Position numbers and translations under genes: made by a program. The notes beneath the pieces were generated by a model. That model did not search any database, had not been told where the DNA came from, and worked only from the letters and a program-made list of their open reading frames with translations. 64,000 nucleotides of DNA from Glaciimonas sp. PCH181 (GTDB lineage Bacteria > Pseudomonadota > Gammaproteobacteria > Burkholderiales > Burkholderiaceae_D): contig NZ_PYFP01000002.1 in NCBI RefSeq assembly GCF_003056055.1, positions 1,302,001 to 1,366,000 of the forward strand, in the 5' to 3' direction. Positions 38,321-47,919 of this stretch are shown here, piece by piece; position 1 is the first letter of the stretch, and each line of letters begins with the position of its first letter.

Positions 38321-39784
38321 TTAAATGTCATCAGATTTGCCTGGCGGACGCGCTTGGCTTACCACTGCGCCAATAAAGATCGGATAGCCAGCGCCTAATA
38401 TCACGGCAATGAGCGCATTTTGGATCATTTCTGTTTCCAAAGGGCTAAACGATTCAGCGACCGCGGTGGCGGCGGTGCTGATCAATTCGCAGCTGGTCGG
38501 CAATATTGGCGCAATCGTTGTTGGCAAGAGCGCAGCGCTGGCGGCTGAGCCAAGCATGACCGCGCTGGTGAACAGGGCAGAGCGCGCGGCGATATTTCGG
38601 GTGGCAAGGTTGCCCCAGGCTTCCAGCGTCGGTGGCGTAAAGGTCAGCGTGATCTGAAAAGTCCGTCCCTCCCTGTAATGCTGGACGCCGCGTACGACAA
38701 ATTCGTCGATTGTTTCTGCTACCAGATTAAATCCGGCCCGTACTAAGTCATTGACGACCGTTTCCAGATAGTCCGTCAGGGCCGCCGCACTGGCACCGGA
38801 TGGCGAGCCGAAGCGGTCCATGCCGACGCCAACCACAAATTGCTCGACCGAATACGCGCTGCCGCTAATTGCCGCCGTTTGCCAGTCCATCGCTTGCGTA
38901 CCATCTTTGAGGGTGAACACGGATTGGATCAGATCGCGCATGATGCAATAACCGGTAAATGCCACCAAAGATGAGGCCAATCCAGGTAGTACGCCCGTTA
39001 CGGCGGCGGCAATGATACCGCCCGCTGACAGCAGAATATTCAGTGCGTGGCAAGCAGCGGAAGTGATTGTCGAAGTCCTGCGATACCTTTCCTGCGCTGC
39101 GCCGATGACATTGAGGATGATCGGCAAACTTGCCACCATTGCAGCCAACGCCGTGCGCGTCGCGACGGTCGCATCGTTATCGTTGAGTTTTTCTTCTACA
39201 AAATAAGCAATCGCTTGCCGTATAAACGTCGGAAGCGCCACGCTGGCGACATTCCGGCCTACGATATTTGTCAGATTGCAGACGTGACGTCCGGCGTCGC
39301 TAGTCGCAGGATTTTGGATGATATAGCGCAAAATTGCCTTGAGTCGCGCCAGATAATTGGCTGGCGATGCCAGATGATATTCTCCGTCCATCTCCTCTTG
39401 CCGCTCAATTTCTATCATCACGGCTGCTACTGAAGCAGTTGGCCTGATCGGATAAGTGCCTTCGGTGAGATACGTTAACATCGCTTCCGACATCTCGAGC
39501 TGCTCTTCGGTGAAACTTTTTTGTTCCTGCTCAGTGGCGAGGACGGCCAAATCCAGCGCTTGATACAACCCACTGAGCGTGAGTTGTGCAGCGTGCGCGG
39601 TCGCCAGTTCCGGGTGGTTTTCCAGCCTATCGAATGCGTTGCGAAACAACGCATGGCATTGGGTGAAATCTAGCGATGCAATATTGTCCGCGGCCCTGTT
39701 GAGATGGGATGTATCCACGTCAAGATTCAGTGCTTGCAAACTACGTCGGGTCGTCGGCGATGAAGGCGAAATAGGAGGGAGCAT
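38321..39784 (-). CDS. Unrecognised 487-residue protein with hydrophobic segments (possible secreted effector/translocator)
   Basis: I do not recognise this protein. The first 40 residues are Ser/Thr/Pro-rich without a signal peptide. The middle is helical. Hydrophobic runs occur near AALAAMVASLPIILNVIG, ILLSAGGIIAAAVTGVLPGLASSLVAF, FTSAVMLGSAASAALLP and ALIAVILGAGYPIFIG. A polar N-terminus plus several hydrophobic helices is common in type III secreted translocators or effectors, but no secretion genes are in the window. The gene is isolated, with 670 bp of non-coding DNA before it. A short FQITL-based similarity to the protein at 47920-49125 was noticed. Confidence 0.7.
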   Translation of the reverse strand: MLPPISPSSPTTRRSLQALNLDVDTSHLNRAADNIASLDFTQCHALFRNAFDRLENHPELATAHAAQLTLSGLYQALDLAVLATEQEQKSFTEEQLEMSEAMLTYLTEGTYPIRPTASVAAVMIEIERQEEMDGEYHLASPANYLARLKAILRYIIQNPATSDAGRHVCNLTNIVGRNVASVALPTFIRQAIAYFVEEKLNDNDATVATRTALAAMVASLPIILNVIGAAQERYRRTSTITSAACHALNILLSAGGIIAAAVTGVLPGLASSLVAFTGYCIMRDLIQSVFTLKDGTQAMDWQTAAISGSAYSVEQFVVGVGMDRFGSPSGASAAALTDYLETVVNDLVRAGFNLVAETIDEFVVRGVQHYREGRTFQITLTFTPPTLEAWGNLATRNIAARSALFTSAVMLGSAASAALLPTTIAPILPTSCELISTAATAVAESFSPLETEMIQNALIAVILGAGYPIFIGAVVSQARPPGKSDDI

Positions 39785-40458
39785 AAAGTACCGGTCAGTC
39801 TGCGATAAGCATGATGTCGTGCTGATGTGGATGTGGGCGGAATAAGAAAGGGCGTCGCATAAGTGTCTAATTTATGCCGTAACTATTCCTCGTCGGTGGA
39901 TATATTCAGATGCAAAAATCATTAAGACGATTCTTTGGATTAAGAAAAATCTGATGACAAGGGCAGAGACATAATTACGATATTTAGTTCCCAAAAAATG
40001 TTTTTTCAAATTGACACGAAACGAGTGTCAGCGCGCATGCGCTATCGCATGCTTGCGATTTTTTACAGATAACTGCGCAAAAGATGAGAGATGTTTCTCG
40101 GGGTTTATATGGACTATTCTTTTTTTGCAGGTTTATTCCCTTGATCGCAGGACGCGATGTTTACGCAACCACTTTAACGGCTAATATCTAGTCCGCACAA
40201 ACTTTTATGCGGACAGATACGGAAAAAATTAGCGCAAAGAATCGATAAAAAGCGCAATAAAAATAGTGCAAAAATCTTACGTTAGACCTGCATTTAATGT
40301 GCATAAAAACATGTGAATTCGCGCTTGTTTTTATGCCACACCTTCAGCGTAAAAATTAGACGTGCAATTTCAGCGCGTTTCAATCTTTCACGTTGCGTGA
40401 TGTTTATTGCGTAGCCTGAAGCCAGAAATACCATCCCCATTATTGGAGACAGCAGCCA
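39785..40458. other. 674-bp AT-rich intergenic region with several hairpins
   Basis: No gene was found. Structures seen: GACAC/GTGTC around 40013-40029; GCATGCG-CTAT-CGCATGC at 40035-40052, followed by a T run; GTCCGCA/TGCGGAC at 40191-40214; and GCATAAAAAC (40301-40310) against GTTTTTATGC (40327-40336). The last could be a leader structure for the downstream symporter. No match to the glycine riboswitch consensus was apparent. Confidence 0.45.
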
Positions 40459-41874
40459 ATGTTTGAAACCCTATTACACTCTATCGTTAATGCGATCAAT
40501 GGCATTTTGTGGGGCTACGTTTTAATTTACGTGCTGTTAAGTGCGGGTGTATTTTTTACGCTGCGTTTCGGTTTTATCCAATCGCGGATTTTTCGTAGCA
40601 ACGTGTTCAAGCGCGAACCAGGACATGCAGGTGATGGGATTACTGGCTTTCAGGCGTTTGCGACTGGCATTGCCAGTCGCGTTGGCACCGGCAATATTGT
40701 CGGCGTCGCGGTTGCACTGACGGTAGGTGGTCCGGGCGCGATTTTCTGGATGTGGGTGGTGGCGCTGTTAGGGATGTCATCAGCGTTTGTCGAAGCGACG
40801 TTAGCGCAAATTTTTAAGGTGAAAAATGAAAGCGGTGGCTTCCGCGGTGGCCCCAGTTACTACATTCAAATTGGTTTGGGTTCACGGGTTTTCGGGATTG
40901 TATTTGCGCTGTCACTGATACTCGCCTTTGGGTTTGTGTTCAATGCGGTACAAGTGCAATCCATCGCAGAAACCATGGACATTTCTTTCGGTATTCCGCG
41001 TCACTGGGTTGGTATGGCATTGGTGTTGTTGACAGCACCGGTTATTTTTGGCGGCATCCGACGCGTGGCAAAATTCTCCGCGATCGTGGTGCCGATTCTG
41101 GCGCTGGGCTATCTCGGCGTAGCCGCTTTTGTGTTGCTGACACATCTTGGTGAATTGCCGGGTGTGATCAGTTTGATTGTTAAAAGTGCGTTCGGTCTAG
41201 AGCAGGCTGTCGGTGGCACCATCGGCTATGCAATTACGTTAGCGATGATGACCGGTATCAAACGGGGTCTGTTTTCTAACGAGGCTGGCATGGGATCGGC
41301 ACCGAATGCTGCAGCGGCAGCGGTAACCTCGCATCCGGTCTCGCAAGGATTGCTTCAGATGATGGGCGTGGTAGTCGATACGATGATTATTTGTACCGCT
41401 ACGGCGATGATTATTTTGCTGTCTGGTGAGTACGTTCCAGGCAGCGAAACCCAAGGCGCTAGCCTCACGCATGCGGCGCTCACAGCCCATTTTGGCGCGA
41501 GCGGCGGGATCTTTCTAACCATTGCCATTTTCTTTTTCGCGTATTCATCGGTACTCGGTAATTACGCCTACGCAGAAGGCAACGTCCAGTTCATCAGCAA
41601 GCAGCCGTTGGTGCTGTTTATATTCCGACTCTGCGTACTCGCCATGGTGATGTTTGGTGCGACCGGTAGTTTGCCGCTGGTCTGGGCGATGGCCGATACC
41701 AGCGCGGGTTTAATGGCGTTGATTAACTTGGTCGCCATCGTATTGCTCAGCAAATATGCCTACGTGGCGTGGCGCGATTATCTGGAACAGAAAAAGCGCG
41801 GGATTGAGGCTCCACAATTTACCCGCGATACCATCCCCGGTTTGCGTGATAGGTTGCCCAAGGATGTTTGGTAA
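40459..41874 (+). CDS. Sodium:alanine/glycine symporter (AGCS family)
   Basis: A 471-residue inner-membrane transporter with about 11 hydrophobic segments. ASRVGTGNIVGVAVALTVGGPGAIFWMWVVALLGM and GGPSYYIQIGLGSR are diagnostic of AGCS/AlsT carriers, as is KRGLFSNEAGMGSAPNAAAAA. It imports alanine or glycine with Na+. GGAGA precedes the ATG. A clear terminator lies just after it, so it is a single-gene unit with a long untranslated or regulatory region upstream. Confidence 0.94.
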   Translation: MFETLLHSIVNAINGILWGYVLIYVLLSAGVFFTLRFGFIQSRIFRSNVFKREPGHAGDGITGFQAFATGIASRVGTGNIVGVAVALTVGGPGAIFWMWVVALLGMSSAFVEATLAQIFKVKNESGGFRGGPSYYIQIGLGSRVFGIVFALSLILAFGFVFNAVQVQSIAETMDISFGIPRHWVGMALVLLTAPVIFGGIRRVAKFSAIVVPILALGYLGVAAFVLLTHLGELPGVISLIVKSAFGLEQAVGGTIGYAITLAMMTGIKRGLFSNEAGMGSAPNAAAAAVTSHPVSQGLLQMMGVVVDTMIICTATAMIILLSGEYVPGSETQGASLTHAALTAHFGASGGIFLTIAIFFFAYSSVLGNYAYAEGNVQFISKQPLVLFIFRLCVLAMVMFGATGSLPLVWAMADTSAGLMALINLVAIVLLSKYAYVAWRDYLEQKKRGIEAPQFTRDTIPGLRDRLPKDVW

Positions 41875-41902
41875 TTTATTTCCGGGTTCCTGTATTCTAT
41901 GG

Positions 41903-41931
41903 AAACAGTCAGCAATACGCTGACTGTTTTT
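41903..41931 (+). terminator. Rho-independent terminator after the symporter
   Basis: AAACAGTCAGC and GCTGACTGTTT form an 11-bp stem with the loop AATAC, and a T run follows. It lies 29 bp after the stop codon. Confidence 0.9.
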
Positions 41932-42182
41932 GCTTAGTGCGCTTAAAGCAATAAATGACGATGACAAGTTTTTCGTTGACTAAAAAATAATAAATAAAGC
42001 CGCTGAAATTGCCGTCATCGTCAACAGAATACGAATGACAAAACGACGGCTGATAGCAAGAACCACACGCCATAGCAGCAAACAATAGCCGATCCAGCCG
42101 CAAATTTTAGAGCGAAATATCTAGCACGGTCGTACTTTTTTACCCCTATAATCAATTTTTGATTTTATTCCAAGAGGTCGTT
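41932..42182. other. Intergenic region before the nitronate monooxygenase gene
   Basis: About 250 bp of AT-rich DNA without a convincing gene. CAAGAGGTC just upstream of the ATG at 42183 provides the ribosome-binding site. No other structure was recognised. Confidence 0.4.
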
Positions 42183-43142
42183 ATGGCATTGCCCGCCGTG
42201 TTGCAAAACCTGAGCCTGCCCGTCATCGGTTCGCCGTTGTTTATCGCCAGTGGACCGGCGTTGGTGGCGGCGCAATGCAAGGCCGGTATCGTTGGCGCAT
42301 TCCCTGCGCTCAATGCGCGTCCGGCGGCACAACTGGATGTCTGGCTCACGCAATTGCAAACCGAACTGGCGGCTTATCAGGCCGAACATCCACACGCCAA
42401 AGTCGGTCCCATCGCCGTTAATCAGATTGTCCATCAATCCAACGACCGTCTGGCGCACGATGTTGAGATGTGCGTCAAGCATCAAGTCCCCATCATCATC
42501 TCTAGTCTGCGTGCGCCGCCGAAAGAAATGATGGATGCGATTCACAGCTACGGCGGCATCGTTTTGCACGACGTGATTTCGATCCGGCATGCGGAAAAAG
42601 CGCTGGAAGCCGGCGTCGATGGCCTGATTCTGGTGGCCTCCGGCGCGGGTGGACATGCGGGACCGTTGTCACCGTTCGCGCTGGTCGGTGAAGTGCGCAA
42701 ATTCTATTCCGGCACGATAGCGTTATCCGGCGCGATAGCCACTGGCGACGCGATTTTGGCAGCGCAAGCGATGGGCGCTGATTTGGCGTATATCGGCTCG
42801 CGCTGGCTAGCAACCAAAGAAGCCAATGTCGATGACGCCTATCGTCAAGCCATCGTCGATTCCTCGGCTTCTGACATCGTCTATACCAATCTTTTCACCG
42901 GCATTCACGGCAATTACCTCAAAAAATCGATCGTAAATGCAGGCCTCGATCCGGATAACTTACCGGAAGCGGATAAAACCAAAATGAATTTTGGTTCAGG
43001 CGGTTCTGGCGCAAAGGCGTGGCGCGATATCTGGGGCGCCGGGCAGGGCGTGGGATTGATGAATGATGTGCCGACAGTTGCCGCGATGGTGGAGCGGTTG
43101 AAGGAAGAATATCAGGCTGCGCGGCAGCGATTGGCGCTGTAG
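42183..43142 (+). CDS. Nitronate monooxygenase (2-nitropropane dioxygenase family)
   Basis: A 319-residue FMN-dependent TIM-barrel enzyme that oxidises alkyl nitronates. It starts at MALPAVLQNLSLPVIGSPLFIASG, which carries the FMN-binding first strand. IVGAFPALNARP, the active-site region VASGAGGHAGPLSPFALVGEVR, and GADLAYIGSRWLATKEA are conserved in the family. The C-terminal GSGGSGAKAWRDIWGAGQG is typical of one proteobacterial subgroup. An in-frame start 24 bases earlier adds only 8 residues. It ends at a bidirectional terminator. Confidence 0.92.
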   Translation: MALPAVLQNLSLPVIGSPLFIASGPALVAAQCKAGIVGAFPALNARPAAQLDVWLTQLQTELAAYQAEHPHAKVGPIAVNQIVHQSNDRLAHDVEMCVKHQVPIIISSLRAPPKEMMDAIHSYGGIVLHDVISIRHAEKALEAGVDGLILVASGAGGHAGPLSPFALVGEVRKFYSGTIALSGAIATGDAILAAQAMGADLAYIGSRWLATKEANVDDAYRQAIVDSSASDIVYTNLFTGIHGNYLKKSIVNAGLDPDNLPEADKTKMNFGSGGSGAKAWRDIWGAGQGVGLMNDVPTVAAMVERLKEEYQAARQRLAL

Positions 43143-43227
43143 GCTTGAAGCTGGCTTGACTGGGGCTTGCCGTAAGGGGCAGCAAGAGTAGTTAGCGCGA
43201 CGCATTTTTTAGAATACATGAGAATCA

Positions 43228-43262
43228 AAAAAGCCCGGTAAGAACGTCTTACCGGGCTTTTT
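43228..43262. terminator. Bidirectional terminator
   Basis: A stem of about 16 bp built on AAGCCCGGTAAGA and TCTTACCGGGCTT, with a 3-base loop and A and T runs on the two flanks. It separates the convergent nitronate monooxygenase (+) and lipoprotein (-) genes. Confidence 0.93.
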
Positions 43263-43273
43263 GTCGTGCGTCA

Positions 43274-44026
43274 TTATTTCCGATTCTTTACCACTTCTTG
43301 CCCCACTACTAAATCCAGCGTCCATTTAAGCGGATTCGCATCTGCGGGCGGATTCGGCATACGCTCCTCCAATATTCGCAAGCGATACTCAATCCCCGGT
43401 TGTGGCGTAAAGCCGGCAATATCCCCATACCAGAGTTGCCATGGGGCTTTTTTGTCTTCGCGGATTTGGTAGCAGCTGGTTTGCATTACTCCGGCATTAC
43501 AGGGAGCTTTTTCAGCGGCGACGTAGATAAATCTGATTTTGGCAGTCGCGCCGATTTTTTCGCGGGCGCGAAAAGTCATGGTCTTGCCATCGACGGTCTG
43601 CAATTCCAATACGCGTCCGTTGATTTTGTAGTTATTCACGGCGAGCAGTTTATCGAGGAAATCGGCCTCGAAACGCATAGCTGGTTCCGGGCAAGCCATC
43701 CGCGTTGTGACCGCTTCAACAATCGTCAATCGACCTGGGCCGCGCATCGAGAACGGTGCCGTGAACTGGTTACACCAGGCGCGACCACTTACGCGTCCTT
43801 CGCCTTTTTCATTGCTGAAATTCAGAATCACCGGATCGCCATTGTCGCCGTTCGGAATCACATGGTTAGGCCAATTGGTCAGCTCCCAGCGCGAAGACAA
43901 CAACAAAGGATCATCAGCGACCGGGCTTTCTCGTGGCGCTTGTCCGGCGCAGGCTGCCAGTATTGCGCCGGCTCCCAAAATGGTGATCAGCCGGCCGGCG
44001 AAAGTAAGCGCGGAAAAATTTAGCAT
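43274..44026 (-). CDS. Outer-membrane lipoprotein with META (HslJ-like) and C-terminal DUF4377-like parts
   Basis: A 250-residue precursor with a signal peptide ending in the lipobox LAAC (ILAACAGQ), so it is lipidated. Residues about 40-150 form a META-like domain (SSRWELTNW ... GRAWCNQFTAPFSM ... TRMACPEPAMRFEADFLDKL). The following part (IRFIYVAAEKAPC ... CYQIREDKKAPWQLWYGDIAGFTPQPGIEYRLRI) matches my recollection of DUF4377, which often accompanies META. It probably has an envelope stress role; none is proven. Confidence 0.85.
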   Translation of the reverse strand: MLNFSALTFAGRLITILGAGAILAACAGQAPRESPVADDPLLLSSRWELTNWPNHVIPNGDNGDPVILNFSNEKGEGRVSGRAWCNQFTAPFSMRGPGRLTIVEAVTTRMACPEPAMRFEADFLDKLLAVNNYKINGRVLELQTVDGKTMTFRAREKIGATAKIRFIYVAAEKAPCNAGVMQTSCYQIREDKKAPWQLWYGDIAGFTPQPGIEYRLRILEERMPNPPADANPLKWTLDLVVGQEVVKNRK

Positions 44027-44223
44027 TATTTTTTACTCCAAAGCATTATTAGCAAACGCAGTGTATTTGTTGCAGGACTCGCGTAAAACTTCAGACCGCG
44101 TTGATGAAGGGGTGTTTTACGTAAGCGTTTCAATGGCTTATTTTATAGCAGAGCGTACTAACGGGAGGATTGTTTCTTGATGGAAACTAAATTTTGGGAT
44201 AAATTTATGGTGCAGACGACAAG

Positions 44224-45375
44224 TTATTCCAGCCATTTAGCTTGACTGGCGGCCAGCGCAACCGCCAGACACAGCACGCCGACCAACGCTAACGCCGCAT
44301 GCAAACCGAAGCCGTGCGCCAGAAAACCGATCATCGGCGGGCCGATCAAACCGCCGCCATAACTCAGCGTGGCAACGCCAGCTAAAGCGGTTGATCCATG
44401 CCGACCCGCCGCACTAAACACAAATGGAAATACCGTTGCAACACCGACGCCAGTGAGCGCAAAGCCAACGATAGAAAGGGGAATATTATCAGCCACAAGG
44501 GCGATCAACATGCCAACGCCCGCGATCAAAGCGCCTGCGGTAACGACTTTTCGTGCATTAAATCGCTCTTTCAGGCGATCTCCGATCAGCCGGGTCAGCA
44601 ACATCATCGCTGCGAAGGCCGCAAACGCTAAAGGTGCAGTACCGTCGGTAGCTTGCAGCCAGTCTTTCATATAGACGCCGCTCCAATCTGCTATCGAGCC
44701 CTCAACAATCGCTCCGCAAAAGCCGATAACGCCAAGCACAATCAGCGGGCCATGTGGCACGGAAAAATACTTTTTGCCCGAAACCGGCTCAGGCCGATCA
44801 GGTGGCAACGTCTGGTAGCAAAGCCACAGCGGTAGTGCAAATGTGGCGGTCAATATGCTGAAATGCGCCAAAGGCGACATGCCGATTCCCGCCAACGCAC
44901 TACCGAATAAAGCGCCAGATAAAGTGCCAACGCAAAACCAGGCATGCAATAACGACATAATCGAGCGACCAGCAATTTTCTCAGCAGTAGCACCCAACGC
45001 ATTGATGGCGACATCGAAACAGCCGGAACAAATACCCAAGATAGTCATGGCAAGCATCAGCCACGCTATATTCGGTGCCAGCGCCAGACAAGGCATGGTC
45101 ACCAATAACCCAACCCCTGCATACCCGGCGCTGTGACGCGCACCGAAATGCCCGGTCATCCACGCCGCAAGCGGAAACGAACCCACCGCCCCAATTCCGG
45201 CGCACAGCAATACCAGACTCAATTCAGCTGGATCAAGTTGCAATGCATCGCGCACAGCCGGGATACGTGAGGCCCAACTTGCGTAGACGATACCCAGCAG
45301 GATGAATAAAAGCGGTAAAGCTGCTTGCCGCATGCGGCTGATGGATAGGACGGGGAAAGCGAGTTGCATAGGCAT
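44224..45375 (-). CDS. MFS transporter (YbjJ-like)
   Basis: A 383-residue inner-membrane protein with about 12 hydrophobic helices. RQAALPLLFILLGIVYASWASRIPAVRDAL and the loop MTGHFGARHSAGYAG resemble the YbjJ/FucP-like branch of the major facilitator superfamily. The substrate is unknown. The start is uncertain; in-frame ATGs at 45369 and 45333 are possible and no strong ribosome-binding site is visible. It lies downstream of hisC on the same strand with a gap of about 100 bp. Confidence 0.83.
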   Translation of the reverse strand: MPMQLAFPVLSISRMRQAALPLLFILLGIVYASWASRIPAVRDALQLDPAELSLVLLCAGIGAVGSFPLAAWMTGHFGARHSAGYAGVGLLVTMPCLALAPNIAWLMLAMTILGICSGCFDVAINALGATAEKIAGRSIMSLLHAWFCVGTLSGALFGSALAGIGMSPLAHFSILTATFALPLWLCYQTLPPDRPEPVSGKKYFSVPHGPLIVLGVIGFCGAIVEGSIADWSGVYMKDWLQATDGTAPLAFAAFAAMMLLTRLIGDRLKERFNARKVVTAGALIAGVGMLIALVADNIPLSIVGFALTGVGVATVFPFVFSAAGRHGSTALAGVATLSYGGGLIGPPMIGFLAHGFGLHAALALVGVLCLAVALAASQAKWLE

Positions 45376-45474
45376 TCAGGCAAAAGTGATACAGGAGTCG
45401 GGCGAGATGAATGCAAAGTAATATGAAGTGGATCGATGAGCCGCCGTCCTGGAATGACTCTCCCGCCCCGATAG

Positions 45475-46563
45475 TTAGTCTCCCGCAGTTTTCTGCAAGT
45501 GCTTAGGCAATGCATCCAGCAAAGCCTGACAATCCGCATCCGATCCAACGGTAATGCGTAAAAATTGTGCAATCCGCGCGCTCGTAAAGTGACGCACGAT
45601 GATGCCGTCGCTGCGCAATCCGGCAGCAACTTCTGCGGCATCATGTTGCGGATGGCGGGCAAACACAAAGTTGGCAGCGGATGGCAGCACTTCAAAACCG
45701 AGCTTGGTTAGTCCTTCAACCAGTGTATTGCGGCTTTTGATAACGGCTAATCGGGTGTATTCGAAATGGGCCTGATCTTCTATCGCGGCGGTCGCGCCAG
45801 CAATTGCCATGCGATCCAACGGATAGGAGTTAAAGCTGTTTTTGACGCGTTCCAGTGCGATGATCAGATCTGGATGTCCGACGGCAAAACCCACTCGCAG
45901 ACCGGCCAGCGAACGCGATTTGGACAGCGTGTGTACTACTAGCAAATTCGGATAACGTGAGACCAGCGCAATCGCGCTTTCGCCGCCAAAGTCGATATAC
46001 GCCTCATCCACAATCACTGTGCTATCCGGTTGCGAGGCGACTAGCCGTTCGACTTCGGATAAGGGCAGCAAACAGCCGGTCGGCGCATTCGGATTAGGAA
46101 AAATGATCCCGCCGTTTTTTCCTGCGTTGAGATAATCATCTACCCGAATCGTAAAATCGTCGGCGAGCGGGATGGTCTTATAGGCAACTTGATACAGGTT
46201 GGAATAGGTCGGATAAAAGCTGTACGTGATGTCCGGGTACAGAATCGGATCGTCGTGTTGCAGCAAAGCATGGAAGGCATGCGCCAGAACTTCATCCGAA
46301 CCATTGCCGACAAATACGTGCGCGGGCGTAATCCCATGTTCGGCGTTTTGTGCCGCAATTGCCAGTTTAAGCGGCTCGGAATCCGGATTTGGATACAGTC
46401 GTAATGCCGAGGTTGCTTCGCGCTGAATGGCCGCGATCGCTAACGGCGACGGCCCATACGGATTTTCGTTGGTATTGAGTTTGATCAGATTACTGATCTT
46501 TGGCTGTTCGCCAGGCGTGTAAGGCGTCAGGCGGCTGACGATAGGACTCCAGTATTTGCTCAT
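45475..46563 (-). CDS. hisC: Histidinol-phosphate aminotransferase
   Basis: A 362-residue class I/II PLP aminotransferase of histidine synthesis, starting at the ATG of [36 protein letters not shown] is the HisC signature. [27 protein letters not shown], and the Schiff-base Lys in [21 protein letters not shown] complete the active site. It stands apart from other his genes and could be one of two hisC copies in the genome, which is common in Burkholderiales. Confidence 0.94.
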   Translation of the reverse strand: MSKYWSPIVSRLTPYTPGEQPKISNLIKLNTNENPYGPSPLAIAAIQREATSALRLYPNPDSEPLKLAIAAQNAEHGITPAHVFVGNGSDEVLAHAFHALLQHDDPILYPDITYSFYPTYSNLYQVAYKTIPLADDFTIRVDDYLNAGKNGGIIFPNPNAPTGCLLPLSEVERLVASQPDSTVIVDEAYIDFGGESAIALVSRYPNLLVVHTLSKSRSLAGLRVGFAVGHPDLIIALERVKNSFNSYPLDRMAIAGATAAIEDQAHFEYTRLAVIKSRNTLVEGLTKLGFEVLPSAANFVFARHPQHDAAEVAAGLRSDGIIVRHFTSARIAQFLRITVGSDADCQALLDALPKHLQKTAGD

Positions 46564-46960
46564 GGGGATCAATTAAGTGGTGGCTCGTAAGGCGATTAAA
46601 CGCGGTAAGTGACGATCGGTAATGAAAGTAACGACAGGCAAGCCCTAATAGTAGCAGTAGCAAAGCCAGCAGTGTTCGGAGGCTGCTTTGCGATTTGATT
46701 CCGTACTCTTGGCGGCTGGCCGTACATTTATCGCACATCTGCAGCGCTAACTTATCGCGGCGGTCCTGCTAACATGCTGGGCTAATTGCAACCAAATGGT
46801 CACTGGCATGCTCAATACATCTCAAAACTTGCCTATTTGCGGACTTGGTCAAACCTTAATAAGGTATCCAACTGACATTATTTAATCACTATTTGCCTGC
46901 TGCCGAGATGCGCGGGTACTTTATCTTTAACCTATTTGTAACTGAAACAGGAGTTCACGA
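46564..46960. other. Divergent intergenic region, hisC / mscS
   Basis: About 400 bp between divergent starts. Open frames here are short and unconvincing. No clear operator or RNA was found. Confidence 0.4.
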
Positions 46961-47809
46961 TTGAACACTTTTGCACTCGATCAACTTGATTCGCTGTGGA
47001 ATTTTTTGGCAACGTCTTCGCTGCACTATGCTGTTAATGCCGTGCTGGCGATTGTTATATTGTTGTTGGGCTGGTGGTTTTCTTCCAAATTAGCATCGAC
47101 ATTTGAGCGTCTGCTGATCCGTTCTAACGTGGATGCAACCTTGCGACCGGTGTTACGCAACGTTTTGTTATGGTTAATCCGTTTGATCACGTTGATTGCG
47201 GTATTGGGCCAGTTCGGCGTGCAAACCGCTAGTATCGTCGCGGTGCTGGGCGCGGCCAGTTTGGCGATTGGCTTGGCCTTGCAAGGCACGTTGCAAAACA
47301 TCGCGGCGGGGATGATGCTGCTGTTTTTGCGCCCATTTCAGGTCGGCGAATATATTGCTAACAGCAGCGCCGAAGGTACTGTGGATGAAATCGGACTTTT
47401 TGCCACCAAGCTGACTAAATCGGATGGCGTATGTTTGTTTGTGCCGAACAATCAGTTATGGAATAGCGCAGTGACCAACTATAGTCGCCATACCCGGCGG
47501 CGCATGGATTTGCCGATTGGCATTGATTATAAAAATGATCCGGCGATTGCAATTAGTGCTTTAACCGCATTGCTCGAAGCCGATCCACGCATCTTGAAGC
47601 TGCCAGCGCCGCTGGTGGTGGTTGATGATCACGCCGAGAGCGCCGTGATGCTGAAACTACGTTTTTGGACCCAGACGTCTGATTTTTGGGCAGTGCGCTG
47701 GGATATTAGTCAAAAAATTAAGCCGACGCTGGATGCCATCGGCTTTTCAATTCCATTTCCGGTACGCGAATACCGGCGTGAAGCACCGCGGACGCCAAAG
47801 GCTTTGTAA
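46961..47809 (+). CDS. Small-conductance mechanosensitive channel (MscS family)
   Basis: A 282-residue inner-membrane channel that opens under membrane tension to release solutes after osmotic downshock. It starts with TTG, preceded by CAGGAG. Three hydrophobic helices lie in the first 130 residues. The pore-lining TM3 and hinge are AVLGAASLAIGLALQGTLQNIAAGMMLLFLRPFQVGEYI. The beta domain (EIGLFATKLTKSDGVCLFVPNNQLWNSAVTNYSR) and the cytoplasmic alpha/beta cage follow. It is a single gene. Confidence 0.93.
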   Translation: MNTFALDQLDSLWNFLATSSLHYAVNAVLAIVILLLGWWFSSKLASTFERLLIRSNVDATLRPVLRNVLLWLIRLITLIAVLGQFGVQTASIVAVLGAASLAIGLALQGTLQNIAAGMMLLFLRPFQVGEYIANSSAEGTVDEIGLFATKLTKSDGVCLFVPNNQLWNSAVTNYSRHTRRRMDLPIGIDYKNDPAIAISALTALLEADPRILKLPAPLVVVDDHAESAVMLKLRFWTQTSDFWAVRWDISQKIKPTLDAIGFSIPFPVREYRREAPRTPKAL

Positions 47810-47919
47810 GTTAGCGTCGTATAGATGGATTGGCTGCCTCGATGGCAATAGATTATCGATTTTTCATTTGCGCAACCGATTGATGATGTTAGTCGAGACA
47901 GCTTTTTTTTGTCAGGATT

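Noticed and set aside
40035..40052. Hairpin followed by T run read as a terminator for an unseen gene
   Set aside because: No upstream gene on the + strand ends nearby; the orphan gene points the other way. Kept only as structure within the gap description.
39785..40458. Glycine riboswitch before the AGCS symporter
   Set aside because: I looked for the conserved glycine aptamer core and did not find it.
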